A stretch of 10,954 nucleotides of DNA. Source: Gemmatimonadota bacterium (GTDB taxonomy: Bacteria > Latescibacterota > UBA2968 > UBA8231). Made by a program: the position numbers and the translations under genes. Below the pieces are notes generated by a model that saw only the letters and a program-made list of their open reading frames with translations, was not told the origin of the DNA and did no database searches. The first letter of the stretch is position 1. Each line of letters begins with the position of its first letter. This document shows positions 1 to 6,882 of the stretch, piece by piece. The DNA lies in contig JAPOYQ010000115.1 in NCBI GenBank assembly GCA_026706505.1, forward strand, positions 1 through 10,954, written 5' to 3'.

Positions 1-689
1 TCTGACGCGAGGAACGCCACAGCGTGCGCCACGTCTTCCGGCGTCCCCGCCCGGCCCAGCGGCACTGTAGCAATCATCTGCTCCTGCTGCCGTTCCGTCA
101 ACCCGTCCGTCATGCCCGTTTCCGGCACCAACCCCGGGGCCACGGCATTGGCGGTGATCCCGCGCGAGGCCAACTCCCGCGCCAAGCTCTTGGTCAGGCC
201 GATCAATCCAGCCTTGGACGCGGCGTAGTTGGCTTGCCCGGCATTGCCCAACAATCCCACGACCGAAGTGATGTTGACGATCCGCCCACCGCGGGCTTTG
301 AGCATGGGGCGCACCGCCGCGCGGACGCAGTTAAAGGCACCCTTGAGGTTGATCGTCAAAACCTCGTCCCAATCCTCTTCCTTCATCCGCATCAGCAAAT
401 TGTCGCGGGTGACGCCAGCGTTGTTGACCAGCACGTCCAGCCGACCCAACTCCGCAATCGTCGCCGCCACCAACTCGGCCGCCTGCTCGGCGTCGGCGAC
501 ATCGGCCTGGCGCACGAGACAGCGGCGACCTAGGGCCTCAATAGCCGCGGCCACTTCGCCGGCCGCTGCAACATTGCGGGCGCAGATCGCCAAGTCCGCG
601 CCTTCTTCTGCCAAGCGCAGGGCAATGGCCCGGCCAATGCCCCGCGACCCACCCGTCACTAGCGCGACTTTTCCGTCCAAGAGTCCCAT
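1..689 (-). CDS. fabG: 3-oxoacyl-ACP reductase FabG, 3' end cut by window edge
   Basis: This short-chain dehydrogenase reduces 3-oxoacyl-ACP to 3-hydroxyacyl-ACP with NADPH, the first reduction of the type II fatty acid cycle. I translated it from the ATG at 689; the frame stays open to base 1 and gives 229 residues of an expected 245-250, so only the last ~18 are missing. The cofactor motif TGGSRGIG is at residues 12-19, NNAG follows in the middle, and the catalytic set is S142 (in NITS), Y155 and K159 (in YAASK). The C-terminal part ends in the family-typical AVAFLAS. An AGGAG ribosome binding site lies inside the end of fabD, 9 bases before the ATG, and the gap to the fabD stop is one base, so translation is probably coupled. 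The identification is strong because of both motifs and context. Confidence 0.95.
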   Translation of the reverse strand, partial: MGLLDGKVALVTGGSRGIGRAIALRLAEEGADLAICARNVAAAGEVAAAIEALGRRCLVRQADVADAEQAAELVAATIAELGRLDVLVNNAGVTRDNLLMRMKEEDWDEVLTINLKGAFNCVRAAVRPMLKARGGRIVNITSVVGLLGNAGQANYAASKAGLIGLTKSLARELASRGITANAVAPGLVPETGMTDGLTERQQEQMIATVPLGRAGTPEDVAHAVAFLAS

Positions 690-690
690 G

Positions 691-1620
691 TTATTCCGCT
701 CCTTTTGCCGCGGCGATTTCTTCCACGGTACCCGCAAGCGCAACCGCGAGCTTGGGCGCAGTGCGGCGCACCAATCCCCTTAGCACAGCCCCCGGCCCTA
801 CTTCAAAAGCGCGGTTGATGCCCATAGCCGCCAGCCGCTGCATCGTCGCGCTCCAGCGAACCGGACCCGTGATCTGATGGATCAGGTGCAACCGCAGTTT
901 TTCTGGGTCTTCCACAGGCTCAGCCGAGACATTGGTCAACACCGGCACGCGCGGCCGCGCAAAGGGCACCGCCTCTAACAGCGCCTCCATCTCCACGGCC
1001 GCCGACGCCATCAGCGGCGAGTGAAAAGCCCCACTGACGGCCAATTCGACGACGCGCCGAGCGCCGGCTTGAGAAGCCAACTCGCTCACCCGCGCCACCG
1101 CAGCCTGCTCACCCGACACCACGACTTGGCCTGGAGCGTTAAAATTGGCGGCTACTGCGATCCCCACATCCGCTACCTGTTGGCACAAGGCTACGACGTG
1201 GTCGTCGTCCAAACCGATCACCGCCCCCATCGTCCCCGGCCACTCGCTGCCGGCCTCCTGCATCAACCGGCCGCGCGTCCCCATGAGAGTCAGGGCCTCT
1301 GCAAAGGAGAGCACTCCAGCCGCCACCAGCGCCGAGTATTCCCCGAGGCTGTGTCCGGCTACGGCCACAGGCTGTAATCCGGTAGCGGCGAGCAACTCGT
1401 TGGCGGCGACGCTGTGGACGAAGACAGCAGGCTGCGTAACGTTGGTTTGCGTTAGTTGCTCGGCCGGCCCCTCAAAGCAAAGCGCACTGAGCGGAAAACC
1501 CAGCACCTCGTCGGCCTCGGCAAAGCGCGCTCGCACCGACTCGTGCTGCTCGTATAGGTCGCGGCCCATGCCCACGGCCTGCGAACCCTGTCCGGGAAAC
1601 AAAAAGGCACACTCGCCCAT
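691..1620 (-). CDS. fabD: Malonyl-CoA:ACP transacylase FabD
   Basis: FabD moves malonyl from CoA to acyl carrier protein, supplying the extender unit for fatty acid synthesis. The protein has 309 residues, the usual family length. It opens with the diagnostic FPGQGSQ motif (residues 8-14). The nucleophile S91 sits in GHSLGEYSA, the carboxylate-binding arginine is R116 in MGTRGRLM, and the catalytic histidine is H200 in GAFHSP. These match E. coli S92, R117 and H201. The ATG follows the fabH stop after one base, with only a G-rich stretch (GGGGG) as ribosome binding site, so coupling to fabH translation is likely. The stop is one base before fabG. Nothing essential is missing. Confidence 0.97.
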   Translation of the reverse strand: MGECAFLFPGQGSQAVGMGRDLYEQHESVRARFAEADEVLGFPLSALCFEGPAEQLTQTNVTQPAVFVHSVAANELLAATGLQPVAVAGHSLGEYSALVAAGVLSFAEALTLMGTRGRLMQEAGSEWPGTMGAVIGLDDDHVVALCQQVADVGIAVAANFNAPGQVVVSGEQAAVARVSELASQAGARRVVELAVSGAFHSPLMASAAVEMEALLEAVPFARPRVPVLTNVSAEPVEDPEKLRLHLIHQITGPVRWSATMQRLAAMGINRAFEVGPGAVLRGLVRRTAPKLAVALAGTVEEIAAAKGAE

Positions 1621-1621
1621 C

Positions 1622-2626
1622 TCACGGCCCCCAGCGAAATAGGGCGCTGCCCCAAGTGAGGCCGCCGCCGACGCCGGTCATCAGCACCAAGTCACCGCGC
1701 TCCAACCGACCTTGATCAGCGGCTTCTGCCAAGGCAATGGGAATTGTCGCGGCCGTAGTATTGGCGTAGCGGTCGATATTCATCATCACCTTTTCCGAGG
1801 GAAGATCCATCCGCTGGGCCGCGGCGTCGATGATGCGCTTGTTGGCTTGATGTGGCACGAAGAGCTTGAGGTCTGCGCCCGTAAGGCCGTTGCGCTCCAG
1901 CAGGCTGACCGACACTTCGGCCATTTTCTCCACGGCAAACCGGAAGACCGTGCGCCCTTCTTGACGGATGTAGTGCATGCGCTGATCTACGGTTTCGTGC
2001 GAAGGAGGATGCAGGCTGCCGCCGCCTTTGATGTGCAGACATTCGACCGCGGCCCCATCGGCGTATAACTCAAAGTCGATCATGCCGGCCCCATCCTCAC
2101 CGCGTTCTAACAATACCCCGCCCGCCCCGTCGCCAAAGAGCACGCAAGTCGCGCGATCCTCAAAGTCGAGGATGCTGCTCATCTTGTCGGCACCGATGAC
2201 CATCACCCGGCGATGCGCGCCGCTTTCGATGAACTGCGCGCCGGTCGCCACGGCAAAGACAAAGCCAGAGCAAGCCGCCGACAGGTCGTAGGCCCAGACC
2301 CGGCTGGCACCGATGGCGTGTTGCACCAAGCAGGCCGTGGCCGGAAAGATCATGTCTGGCGTAATGGTCGCGACGATGATTAGGTCGATGTCATCGGCGT
2401 CGATTCCACGGCGCGCCAATAGCTCTTGGGCCACGGCGATAGCCATAGTGGAGGTCGGCTCGTCCGCTGGCAGGAAGCGCCGCTCGGAAATGCCGGTGCG
2501 CGAGCGGATCCACCCGTCTGAGGTGTCCACCAGCCGCTCCAGATCGGCGTTGGAGACCACCTTGTCGGGCAGGAAATGTGCAGTGGCCGTAATGGCCGCG
2601 CGAAATTTTTTCCCCTCTTCAGTCAC
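1622..2626 (-). CDS. fabH: 3-oxoacyl-ACP synthase III (KAS III) FabH, GTG start
   Basis: FabH condenses acetyl-CoA, or a branched acyl-CoA, with malonyl-ACP to start fatty acid chains. I chose the GTG at 2626, giving 334 residues that begin MTEEGKKFRA. The open frame continues upstream to 2971, but that part overlaps rpmF and yceD and has no FabH similarity. A GGGGCGG stretch about 8 bases ahead may serve as ribosome binding site. The thiolase-fold triad is complete: C119 in AACSGF, H259 in VPHQAN and N289 in YANTTAATIP. The glycine-rich GVGGGLTWGS near the C-terminus (residues 318-327) is also typical. It lies 22 bases after rpmF, where many bacteria have plsX. Primer preference (acetyl or branched) cannot be told from this reading. 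Confidence 0.96.
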   Translation of the reverse strand: MTEEGKKFRAAITATAHFLPDKVVSNADLERLVDTSDGWIRSRTGISERRFLPADEPTSTMAIAVAQELLARRGIDADDIDLIIVATITPDMIFPATACLVQHAIGASRVWAYDLSAACSGFVFAVATGAQFIESGAHRRVMVIGADKMSSILDFEDRATCVLFGDGAGGVLLERGEDGAGMIDFELYADGAAVECLHIKGGGSLHPPSHETVDQRMHYIRQEGRTVFRFAVEKMAEVSVSLLERNGLTGADLKLFVPHQANKRIIDAAAQRMDLPSEKVMMNIDRYANTTAATIPIALAEAADQGRLERGDLVLMTGVGGGLTWGSALFRWGP

Positions 2627-2648
2627 GCAAGCATCCGCCCCAAGCAGC

Positions 2649-2831
2649 CTATACTTCAGGCTCGACGTATTCGCGGCCTCGATAGAAGCCGCAGCTCGGG
2701 CAGACGCGATGGGGCAAGGCGGGTTGTCCGCAGTGGGAGCAAGTAGTCCTCGCCGCTGCCTTGATCTTCCAGTGAGTGCGCCGCTTGTCGCGGCGAGTGC
2801 GCGAAATTCTCCTCTTAGGTACTGCAGCCAC
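2649..2831 (-). CDS. rpmF: 50S ribosomal protein L32, zinc-ribbon form, GTG start
   Basis: This is a 60-residue ribosomal protein of the large subunit. The N-terminus (AVPKRRISRTRRDKRR) is the classic lysine/arginine-rich L32 beginning. C31, C34, C44 and C47 form two CxxC pairs, so this is the zinc-binding form, not the zinc-free paralogue made under zinc starvation. The start is GTG at 2831, preceded by a good GAGAGGAG ribosome binding site about 7 bases upstream, in the 12-base gap after yceD. The yceD-rpmF pair is one of the most conserved bacterial gene neighbourhoods and supports both calls. Confidence 0.96.
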   Translation of the reverse strand: MAAVPKRRISRTRRDKRRTHWKIKAAARTTCSHCGQPALPHRVCPSCGFYRGREYVEPEV

Positions 2832-2843
2832 GGGGAACTCCTC

Positions 2844-3383
2844 TCAAGAATTTTCTTTGGGTTGGGAAAAATCGATCTGCGCGAGTGCGGCCCAACGCGG
2901 GTCCATTTCTCGTTCCTGTTCGGCGGTCGGTTCGTCGGCTCCGTCAACTCCGCAGTGCGGGCACCGCCCATCGGCCTCCAGGGTGGGTATGCGCATCGGC
3001 AAATCCAAGATCACGGCCTCGCGGATGTACGCGCACAAATCAAACTCGCGCGTCCCCGGATCGACGATCTCGATGAACCCATCTGCTTCGGCCGACGCCA
3101 GCTCTTCGGGGGTCGCGAGGCGGCGCTGCAAGAGCAAGCGAAACCGCGCTGCGACCTCTTCTTGTACTTCCTCTAGACAGCGATAGCACTCGCCGGCAAT
3201 GCGGCAGGTGACGACCCCGTCAATTCTGAAGTTGTCGAGCGCGCGCCGCACCTCAATGCGGGCTTCCACGCTGGAGGGAAAAGCGAAAAATTCGTCTTTT
3301 AGCTCCAGTTCCTCTGCGCGCAACTCAAAGGCGAGCGCATTGGGGCCCTCTGCGAGGTCGTCGAGTACTAGCAAGGCGCTCAT
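2844..3383 (-). CDS. yceD: YceD / DUF177 family protein (23S rRNA accumulation)
   Basis: DUF177 proteins are small cytoplasmic proteins encoded next to rpmF in most bacteria; the E. coli member YceD is linked to normal 23S rRNA accumulation. The 179-residue product starting MSALLVLDDL fits the family length. It has the central CYRCLEE segment, the family's conserved C-x-R/K-C signature region, and a second CPHC pair near the C-terminus, possibly binding metal. An acidic stretch (around EADGFIEIVDPG) precedes the conserved DLCAYIREAVILDLPM segment. The frame is open further upstream to 3464, but that part lies inside ndk and is probably not translated. I see no clear Shine-Dalgarno before the ATG, which is 8 bases after the ndk stop, so coupling to ndk is likely. 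The exact molecular role is unknown. Confidence 0.9.
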   Translation of the reverse strand: MSALLVLDDLAEGPNALAFELRAEELELKDEFFAFPSSVEARIEVRRALDNFRIDGVVTCRIAGECYRCLEEVQEEVAARFRLLLQRRLATPEELASAEADGFIEIVDPGTREFDLCAYIREAVILDLPMRIPTLEADGRCPHCGVDGADEPTAEQEREMDPRWAALAQIDFSQPKENS

Positions 3384-3391
3384 GGGATTGC

Positions 3392-3793
3392 TCAGTCGGC
3401 AAAGAAAAACGCGATTTCGGACTTGGCGTTGACCGCTGAGTCCGAGGCGTGAACGGCGTTGCACTGCACGTCCGTGCCAAAGTCGCCGCGAATCGTGCCC
3501 GCCGGGGCCTCTGTGCTGTTGGTCGGACCGATGAAATCGCGCAAATGCGCCACGGCATCGGCGCGCTCCAACACCATCGGCACCGCTGGCCCCGAGGTCA
3601 TAAATTCCACCAATTCGCCGTAAAAGGGGCGCTCCCGATGCACGGCGTAGAAAGCCCGCGCCTGCTCGGTGGATAGCTCGACCATGCGCAGGGCACGCAC
3701 CACAAACCCCTCGCCCTCGACGCGGGCAATAATCTGGCCGATGGCGTTTTTGGCGACCGCATCGGGCTTGATGATCATCAACGTGCGTTCCAT
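3392..3793 (-). CDS. ndk: Nucleoside diphosphate kinase
   Basis: Ndk transfers the gamma phosphate of ATP to nucleoside diphosphates through a phosphohistidine. The product has 133 residues, slightly short of the usual 135-150. It starts with the hallmark MERTLMIIKPDAV, and the phospho-accepting histidine is H115 in NAVHASDS. The ATP-site arginine segment (TIRGDFG, residues 100-106) and HRERPFY are also present. It is the first gene of the unit running through yceD, rpmF and the fab genes, and has its own promoter upstream. The best ribosome binding site candidate, AAGGA at 3814-3810, is 16 bases from the ATG, which is unusually far; the leader between is AT-rich. The function call is secure; the operon position is less common. 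Confidence 0.97.
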   Translation of the reverse strand: MERTLMIIKPDAVAKNAIGQIIARVEGEGFVVRALRMVELSTEQARAFYAVHRERPFYGELVEFMTSGPAVPMVLERADAVAHLRDFIGPTNSTEAPAGTIRGDFGTDVQCNAVHASDSAVNAKSEIAFFFAD

Positions 3794-3848
3794 AGATATA
3801 AAATTTATTTCCTTAGCAAGTGGTTCCCTTAGTCAAACGAAATCTTGG

Positions 3849-3877
3849 AAGATAGGAGCCAACTGGTTTTGTGTCAA
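3849..3877 (-). promoter_or_regulatory. Sigma-70-type promoter for the ndk-fab operon
   Basis: On the minus strand a perfect TTGACA (3877-3872) is followed after exactly 17 bases by TATCTT (3854-3849), which matches 4 of 6 consensus bases including the key first three. Transcription should begin near 3842, giving a leader of about 49 bases before the ndk ATG at 3793. No other good promoter was noticed inside the six-gene unit, so this one may drive all of it. Inferred from consensus only. Confidence 0.72.
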
Positions 3878-3940
3878 TGGACGGCCCGCGCAACAAAATG
3901 CCCTAAGTATCGCTTCCATAACGAGTTCGGCGCATATTTC

Positions 3941-3969
3941 TTGACAGGGTAACACGCCTCTCCTAGATT
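3941..3969 (+). promoter_or_regulatory. Sigma-70-type promoter for the HD gene, predicted nearly leaderless
   Basis: A perfect TTGACA (3941-3946) is followed after 17 bases by TAGATT (3964-3969), which matches 4 of 6 consensus bases. A start point 6-8 bases after the -10 box falls at about 3975-3977, only 3-5 bases before the ATG at 3980. No Shine-Dalgarno lies in between. The promoter is divergent from the ndk promoter; the two -35 boxes are 63 bases apart. Confidence 0.68.
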
Positions 3970-3979
3970 GGCCAATGCT

Positions 3980-5323
3980 ATGGATTATTCACTTTTAGCC
4001 GAAGAAGGCAAGGCCTTCCGCGACCCGGTTTGGGGCTATATCCACTTCCCCGCTCCCGTCCTCGCCCTCGTCGATACCCGAGCCTTCCAACGCCTGCGCA
4101 ACATCTCCCAGCTCGGCTACGTGCATCTGGTGTACCCAGGCGCGCGCCACTCCCGCTTTGAGCACTCGCTGGGCGTCTATCACTTGGCCAAGCAGTTTTT
4201 GGCCCGTCTCCTCGACTCGGACCCACCCCTAGTGCTGAGCGAAGAGGACGTGCGCGTCTTCATCGCCGCCACCTTGCTCCACGACATCGGCCACTACCCC
4301 TTCTCGCATACTCTCGAAGAGCTAAGGCCCTTTTTCATCCGGCACGAAGAAGGGGCTAGGCAGATCATCGAAGACCAAAACGGCGAACTCTACCAGACGA
4401 TCGCCGATAAGTTCCAGATTGATCCAGCGCGCGTAGCCAACGTCATCGACTACGAAAACAGCGGCCTCGCCGTTCCCCCCGAGGATTTGCTGCTGGCCAA
4501 TATCCTCAGCAGCACCCTCGACCCCGACAAAATCGACTACCTCCTGCGCGATTCCATGTTCTGCGGCGTCCCCTTCGGCGAGAGCGTCAACCGCGACCGC
4601 CTGATCGCCTCGATCAAGTTCGACCCCGAGCGCCAGCGGCTGGCCATCACCAGCAAGGGCGTCTCCGCGGTCGAGGCTCTTGTCTTTACCAATTACCAAA
4701 TGTATCGCAACGTGTACTGGCACCACGGGGTGCGCTCGGCGTCGGCCATGTTCAAGCGCGCAGTGCAAGAAATCCTCCTCCACCCGCACAACCGGCTCGA
4801 CTTCTCCGATTTCCACCGCCTCACCGAGAGCGGTCTAATCGCTCGCCTCCAGCGCGAGCAGGAGCGCCTAGGGCTGGAAACGTCCGCCCAACTCCTTGAA
4901 GGCACGATTCACCGTCGCCTCTACAAGGTCGCTGCCGTCATTCATCCCAGCGAGCGCACGCAGCCTCTAATGAACCGCCTCGATTTTCTCTTCCGCCATC
5001 CCTACAAGCGCCGCGCCAAGGAAATCGAGCTGTGCCAAGTCTTCGGCCAGCGGCTCGGCCGCTCGTTCCAAGGTCACGAGATCCTCATCGACATCCCCAG
5101 CTTCAACAAAACCCCCGAAGTCGATCTGAGGGTCTTCTACGGCCGCACGCTTCCCGCCGACAAGACCGACCCCCTGACCTTTGCCGACCCAGAGGTTTCC
5201 CGCCTGCGCGACTCACTGCTGCACAATTTCGAAGACCAAGCCAAAATTTTCCGTATCTTCTGCGTTGACGATCCCGACCTGCGGGAGTTGGTGGGCAAAG
5301 AGGCCAAGCAGTATCTCAGTTGA
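3980..5323 (+). CDS. HD-domain phosphohydrolase, SAMHD1/dGTPase-like (COG1078 type)
   Basis: This 447-residue protein belongs to the HD superfamily group that includes SAMHD1 and bacterial dGTPase-like proteins; it probably hydrolyses a (deoxy)nucleotide phosphate using a metal centre. The metal ligands fit SAMHD1 well: H62 (in RFEHSLGV), H101-D102 (in LLHDIGHYPFSH) and D183 (in DPDKIDYLLRD). Y187 and D191 match SAMHD1 Y315 and D319, and H122 (in RHEEG) matches the catalytic H233. The C-terminal half holds the helical region usual for the group. I prefer the ATG at 3980 over an in-frame TTG at 3968, because the TTG overlaps the predicted -10 box. Substrate and any allosteric nucleotide site cannot be read here. 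It stands back to back with ndk, and the decarboxylase follows 31 bases after its stop, perhaps on the same transcript. Confidence 0.88.
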   Translation: MDYSLLAEEGKAFRDPVWGYIHFPAPVLALVDTRAFQRLRNISQLGYVHLVYPGARHSRFEHSLGVYHLAKQFLARLLDSDPPLVLSEEDVRVFIAATLLHDIGHYPFSHTLEELRPFFIRHEEGARQIIEDQNGELYQTIADKFQIDPARVANVIDYENSGLAVPPEDLLLANILSSTLDPDKIDYLLRDSMFCGVPFGESVNRDRLIASIKFDPERQRLAITSKGVSAVEALVFTNYQMYRNVYWHHGVRSASAMFKRAVQEILLHPHNRLDFSDFHRLTESGLIARLQREQERLGLETSAQLLEGTIHRRLYKVAAVIHPSERTQPLMNRLDFLFRHPYKRRAKEIELCQVFGQRLGRSFQGHEILIDIPSFNKTPEVDLRVFYGRTLPADKTDPLTFADPEVSRLRDSLLHNFEDQAKIFRIFCVDDPDLRELVGKEAKQYLS

Positions 5324-5354
5324 AATGCACTTGGGTACACAGACGAGGGATAGA

Positions 5355-6806
5355 ATGAGACAATCAGAGGGAAAACGAGAAGCCGGTGAACACAGCAACG
5401 GCCTCCAGATGGCACCCGAACAGATGCTTGATCTGGCGCGCAAGGCCGCAGAACTCGTGGTGGAGCGGATCGACGGCCTGCCCAGCGAAAATGCTTGGGA
5501 AGGAGAATTCCGACGCGAACTCGAGAATTGGCTGGTAGAGGAGCCGCCTGAGGCGGGCCGGCCAGCAGCGGAAGTCATTGAGCAGGCCGCACGAGATGTT
5601 CTCCCCATTGCGACGCGCCTGGACCACCCGCGTTGCTTTGGGTTTGTCCCGACAGCGCCCACTTGGCCCGGAGTACTCGCCGACTTCATGGCCGCCGGAT
5701 ACAACGCCAACGCCTGCACTTGGTTGGTCGCAAGCGGCCCGAGCCAGCTAGAACTAATCGTCATCGACTGGTTGCGGCGCTGGATCGGCTACCCGGAGAG
5801 TGCCGGCGGGCTGTTGACCAGCGGCGGCTCGGCGGCCAGCCTCGACGCCTTTGTCGCGGCGCGAGAAGCAGCGGGCCACCCCGAGCGGATGACTGTGTAC
5901 ATGAGCGACCAGAGCCATAGCGCACAGATCCGTGCGGCCAAAATTGTCGGCGTGCGACCAGAGTGCGTACGCCTGCTTCAGAGCGACAAGCACTTTCGCC
6001 TAGACATGGAGGTACTCGCACGCGCCGTGGCCGACGACCGCGCAGCGGGGTTCAATCCCATCGCGGTGTGCGCCAACGCCGGTGCGGGCAGCACCGGAGC
6101 CATTGATCCGATCGGAGCCATGGCCGACTACTGCGAGGCAGAAGGCATCTGGCTGCACATCGATGCAGCGTATGGCGGCTTCGCAGTCGTGACCGAGCGG
6201 GGCAAAAAGCTACTGCATGGGATTGAGCGCGCCGATTCGATTGGGCTAGACGCGCACAAATGGTTCTTCCAGCCGTATGAGGCCGGCGGCCTACTGGTGA
6301 AGGATCTGAGCACGCTTGAGCGCGCTTTCGGCGTTCGCCACGACATGCTCCAAGACACGATATGGGGCGCAAATCACCCGAACTTCTCGGATCGCGGCTT
6401 GCAATTGAGCCGTTCGGTGCGGGCGCTGAAAATTTGGATGTCGGTGCAAACCTTTGGGATGGCCGCGTTTCGGCAGGCCGTGTCAAAGGGAATGGAGCTG
6501 GCAGACCGAGCCGAAGAGTACGTCCAAGCGAGCCAGACCCTAGAGATGTTGACCCCTGCGTCGCTGAGCATTGTGTGCTTCCGGGTCAACCCCGCCGACA
6601 CTGACCTAGACGAGAAATCCCTTGCAGAGATCAACAAGACGGTGCTCGCCCGCGTCTTTTGGGACACCCACTCCTTCGTATCATCGACCCTTCTCCACGG
6701 ACAGTTTTCGCTGCGGATGTGCATCGTCAACCACACTACTACCTGGGACGATGTGCGCAAGACCCTAGAGGCTATCGAGCGGTTTGGGCGTGAGGCGTCA
6801 GCCTAA
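5355..6806 (+). CDS. Group II PLP-dependent amino acid decarboxylase
   Basis: This protein belongs to the pyridoxal-dependent decarboxylase family that includes aromatic-L-amino-acid (DOPA/tryptophan/tyrosine) and glutamate decarboxylases, which convert an amino acid to an amine and CO2. From the ATG at 5355 it has 483 residues. The PLP lysine is K302 in DAHKW, the pyridine-N aspartate is D270 in LHIDAAYGG, and the ring-stacking histidine is H188 in DQSHSA; these agree with human DDC K303, D271 and H192. HPRCFGFVPT near residue 91 matches the substrate-channel segment. I chose this ATG because GAGGGA lies 4 bases before it; an in-frame ATG at 5325 lacks a ribosome binding site. By my eye alignment the catalytic-loop tyrosine (DDC Y332) is Phe here. 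The substrate is unknown; aromatic amino acids are the likeliest guess. Confidence 0.9.
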   Translation: MRQSEGKREAGEHSNGLQMAPEQMLDLARKAAELVVERIDGLPSENAWEGEFRRELENWLVEEPPEAGRPAAEVIEQAARDVLPIATRLDHPRCFGFVPTAPTWPGVLADFMAAGYNANACTWLVASGPSQLELIVIDWLRRWIGYPESAGGLLTSGGSAASLDAFVAAREAAGHPERMTVYMSDQSHSAQIRAAKIVGVRPECVRLLQSDKHFRLDMEVLARAVADDRAAGFNPIAVCANAGAGSTGAIDPIGAMADYCEAEGIWLHIDAAYGGFAVVTERGKKLLHGIERADSIGLDAHKWFFQPYEAGGLLVKDLSTLERAFGVRHDMLQDTIWGANHPNFSDRGLQLSRSVRALKIWMSVQTFGMAAFRQAVSKGMELADRAEEYVQASQTLEMLTPASLSIVCFRVNPADTDLDEKSLAEINKTVLARVFWDTHSFVSSTLLHGQFSLRMCIVNHTTTWDDVRKTLEAIERFGREASA

Positions 6807-6820
6807 AGGAGGACATTGTG
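6807..6820 (+). other. Orphan Shine-Dalgarno and GTG start directly after the decarboxylase
   Basis: Right after the decarboxylase TAA stands a perfect AGGAGG (6807-6812), then 5 bases and a GTG at 6818-6820. The frame behind it stays open to 7039 (73 codons), but it first runs through the hairpin and then antisense to the oxidoreductase gene, and its translation looks like a shadow (Ser/Arg-rich, no recognisable domain). The site may be a scar of a lost downstream gene, or it may start a real but unrecognised short peptide. Confidence is for the site being a genuine ribosome binding sequence by its form. Confidence 0.4.
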
Positions 6821-6822
6821 TG

Positions 6823-6872
6823 TAGAAGCGGTTTTACACCTGAGCCCCTCCCAAGTTGTGAAACCGCTTCTA
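6823..6872. terminator. 16-bp stem hairpin between convergent genes
   Basis: The left arm (6823-6838, TAGAAGCGGTTTTACA) and the right arm (6857-6872, TGTGAAACCGCTTCTA) are complementary at 15 of 16 positions, with the last one a possible G-U pair in RNA. The loop is 18 bases. It sits exactly between the decarboxylase (plus) and the oxidoreductase (minus), the expected place for a bidirectional terminator. No T-run follows either arm, so it is not a textbook intrinsic terminator; it could instead protect 3' ends, be a protein site, or be a copy of a dispersed repeat. Confidence 0.6.
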
Positions 6873-6882
6873 GTCAACGGAT

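Noticed and set aside
2627..2971. Extension of the fabH frame upstream (115 codons)
   Set aside because: It overlaps rpmF and the end of yceD, both well supported, and shows no FabH or PlsX similarity. The family N-terminus begins at the GTG at 2626.
2313..3176. 287-codon plus-strand frame across fabH, rpmF and yceD
   Set aside because: It is antisense to three conserved genes and Ser/Arg/Ala-rich without motifs.
3968..3970. TTG as start of the HD gene
   Set aside because: It overlaps the predicted -10 box and has no ribosome binding site; the ATG at 3980 fits the promoter better.
5325..5327. ATG nearest to the HD stop as start of the decarboxylase
   Set aside because: No ribosome binding site precedes it, while the ATG at 5355 has GAGGGA at a good distance. 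It remains possible through coupling.
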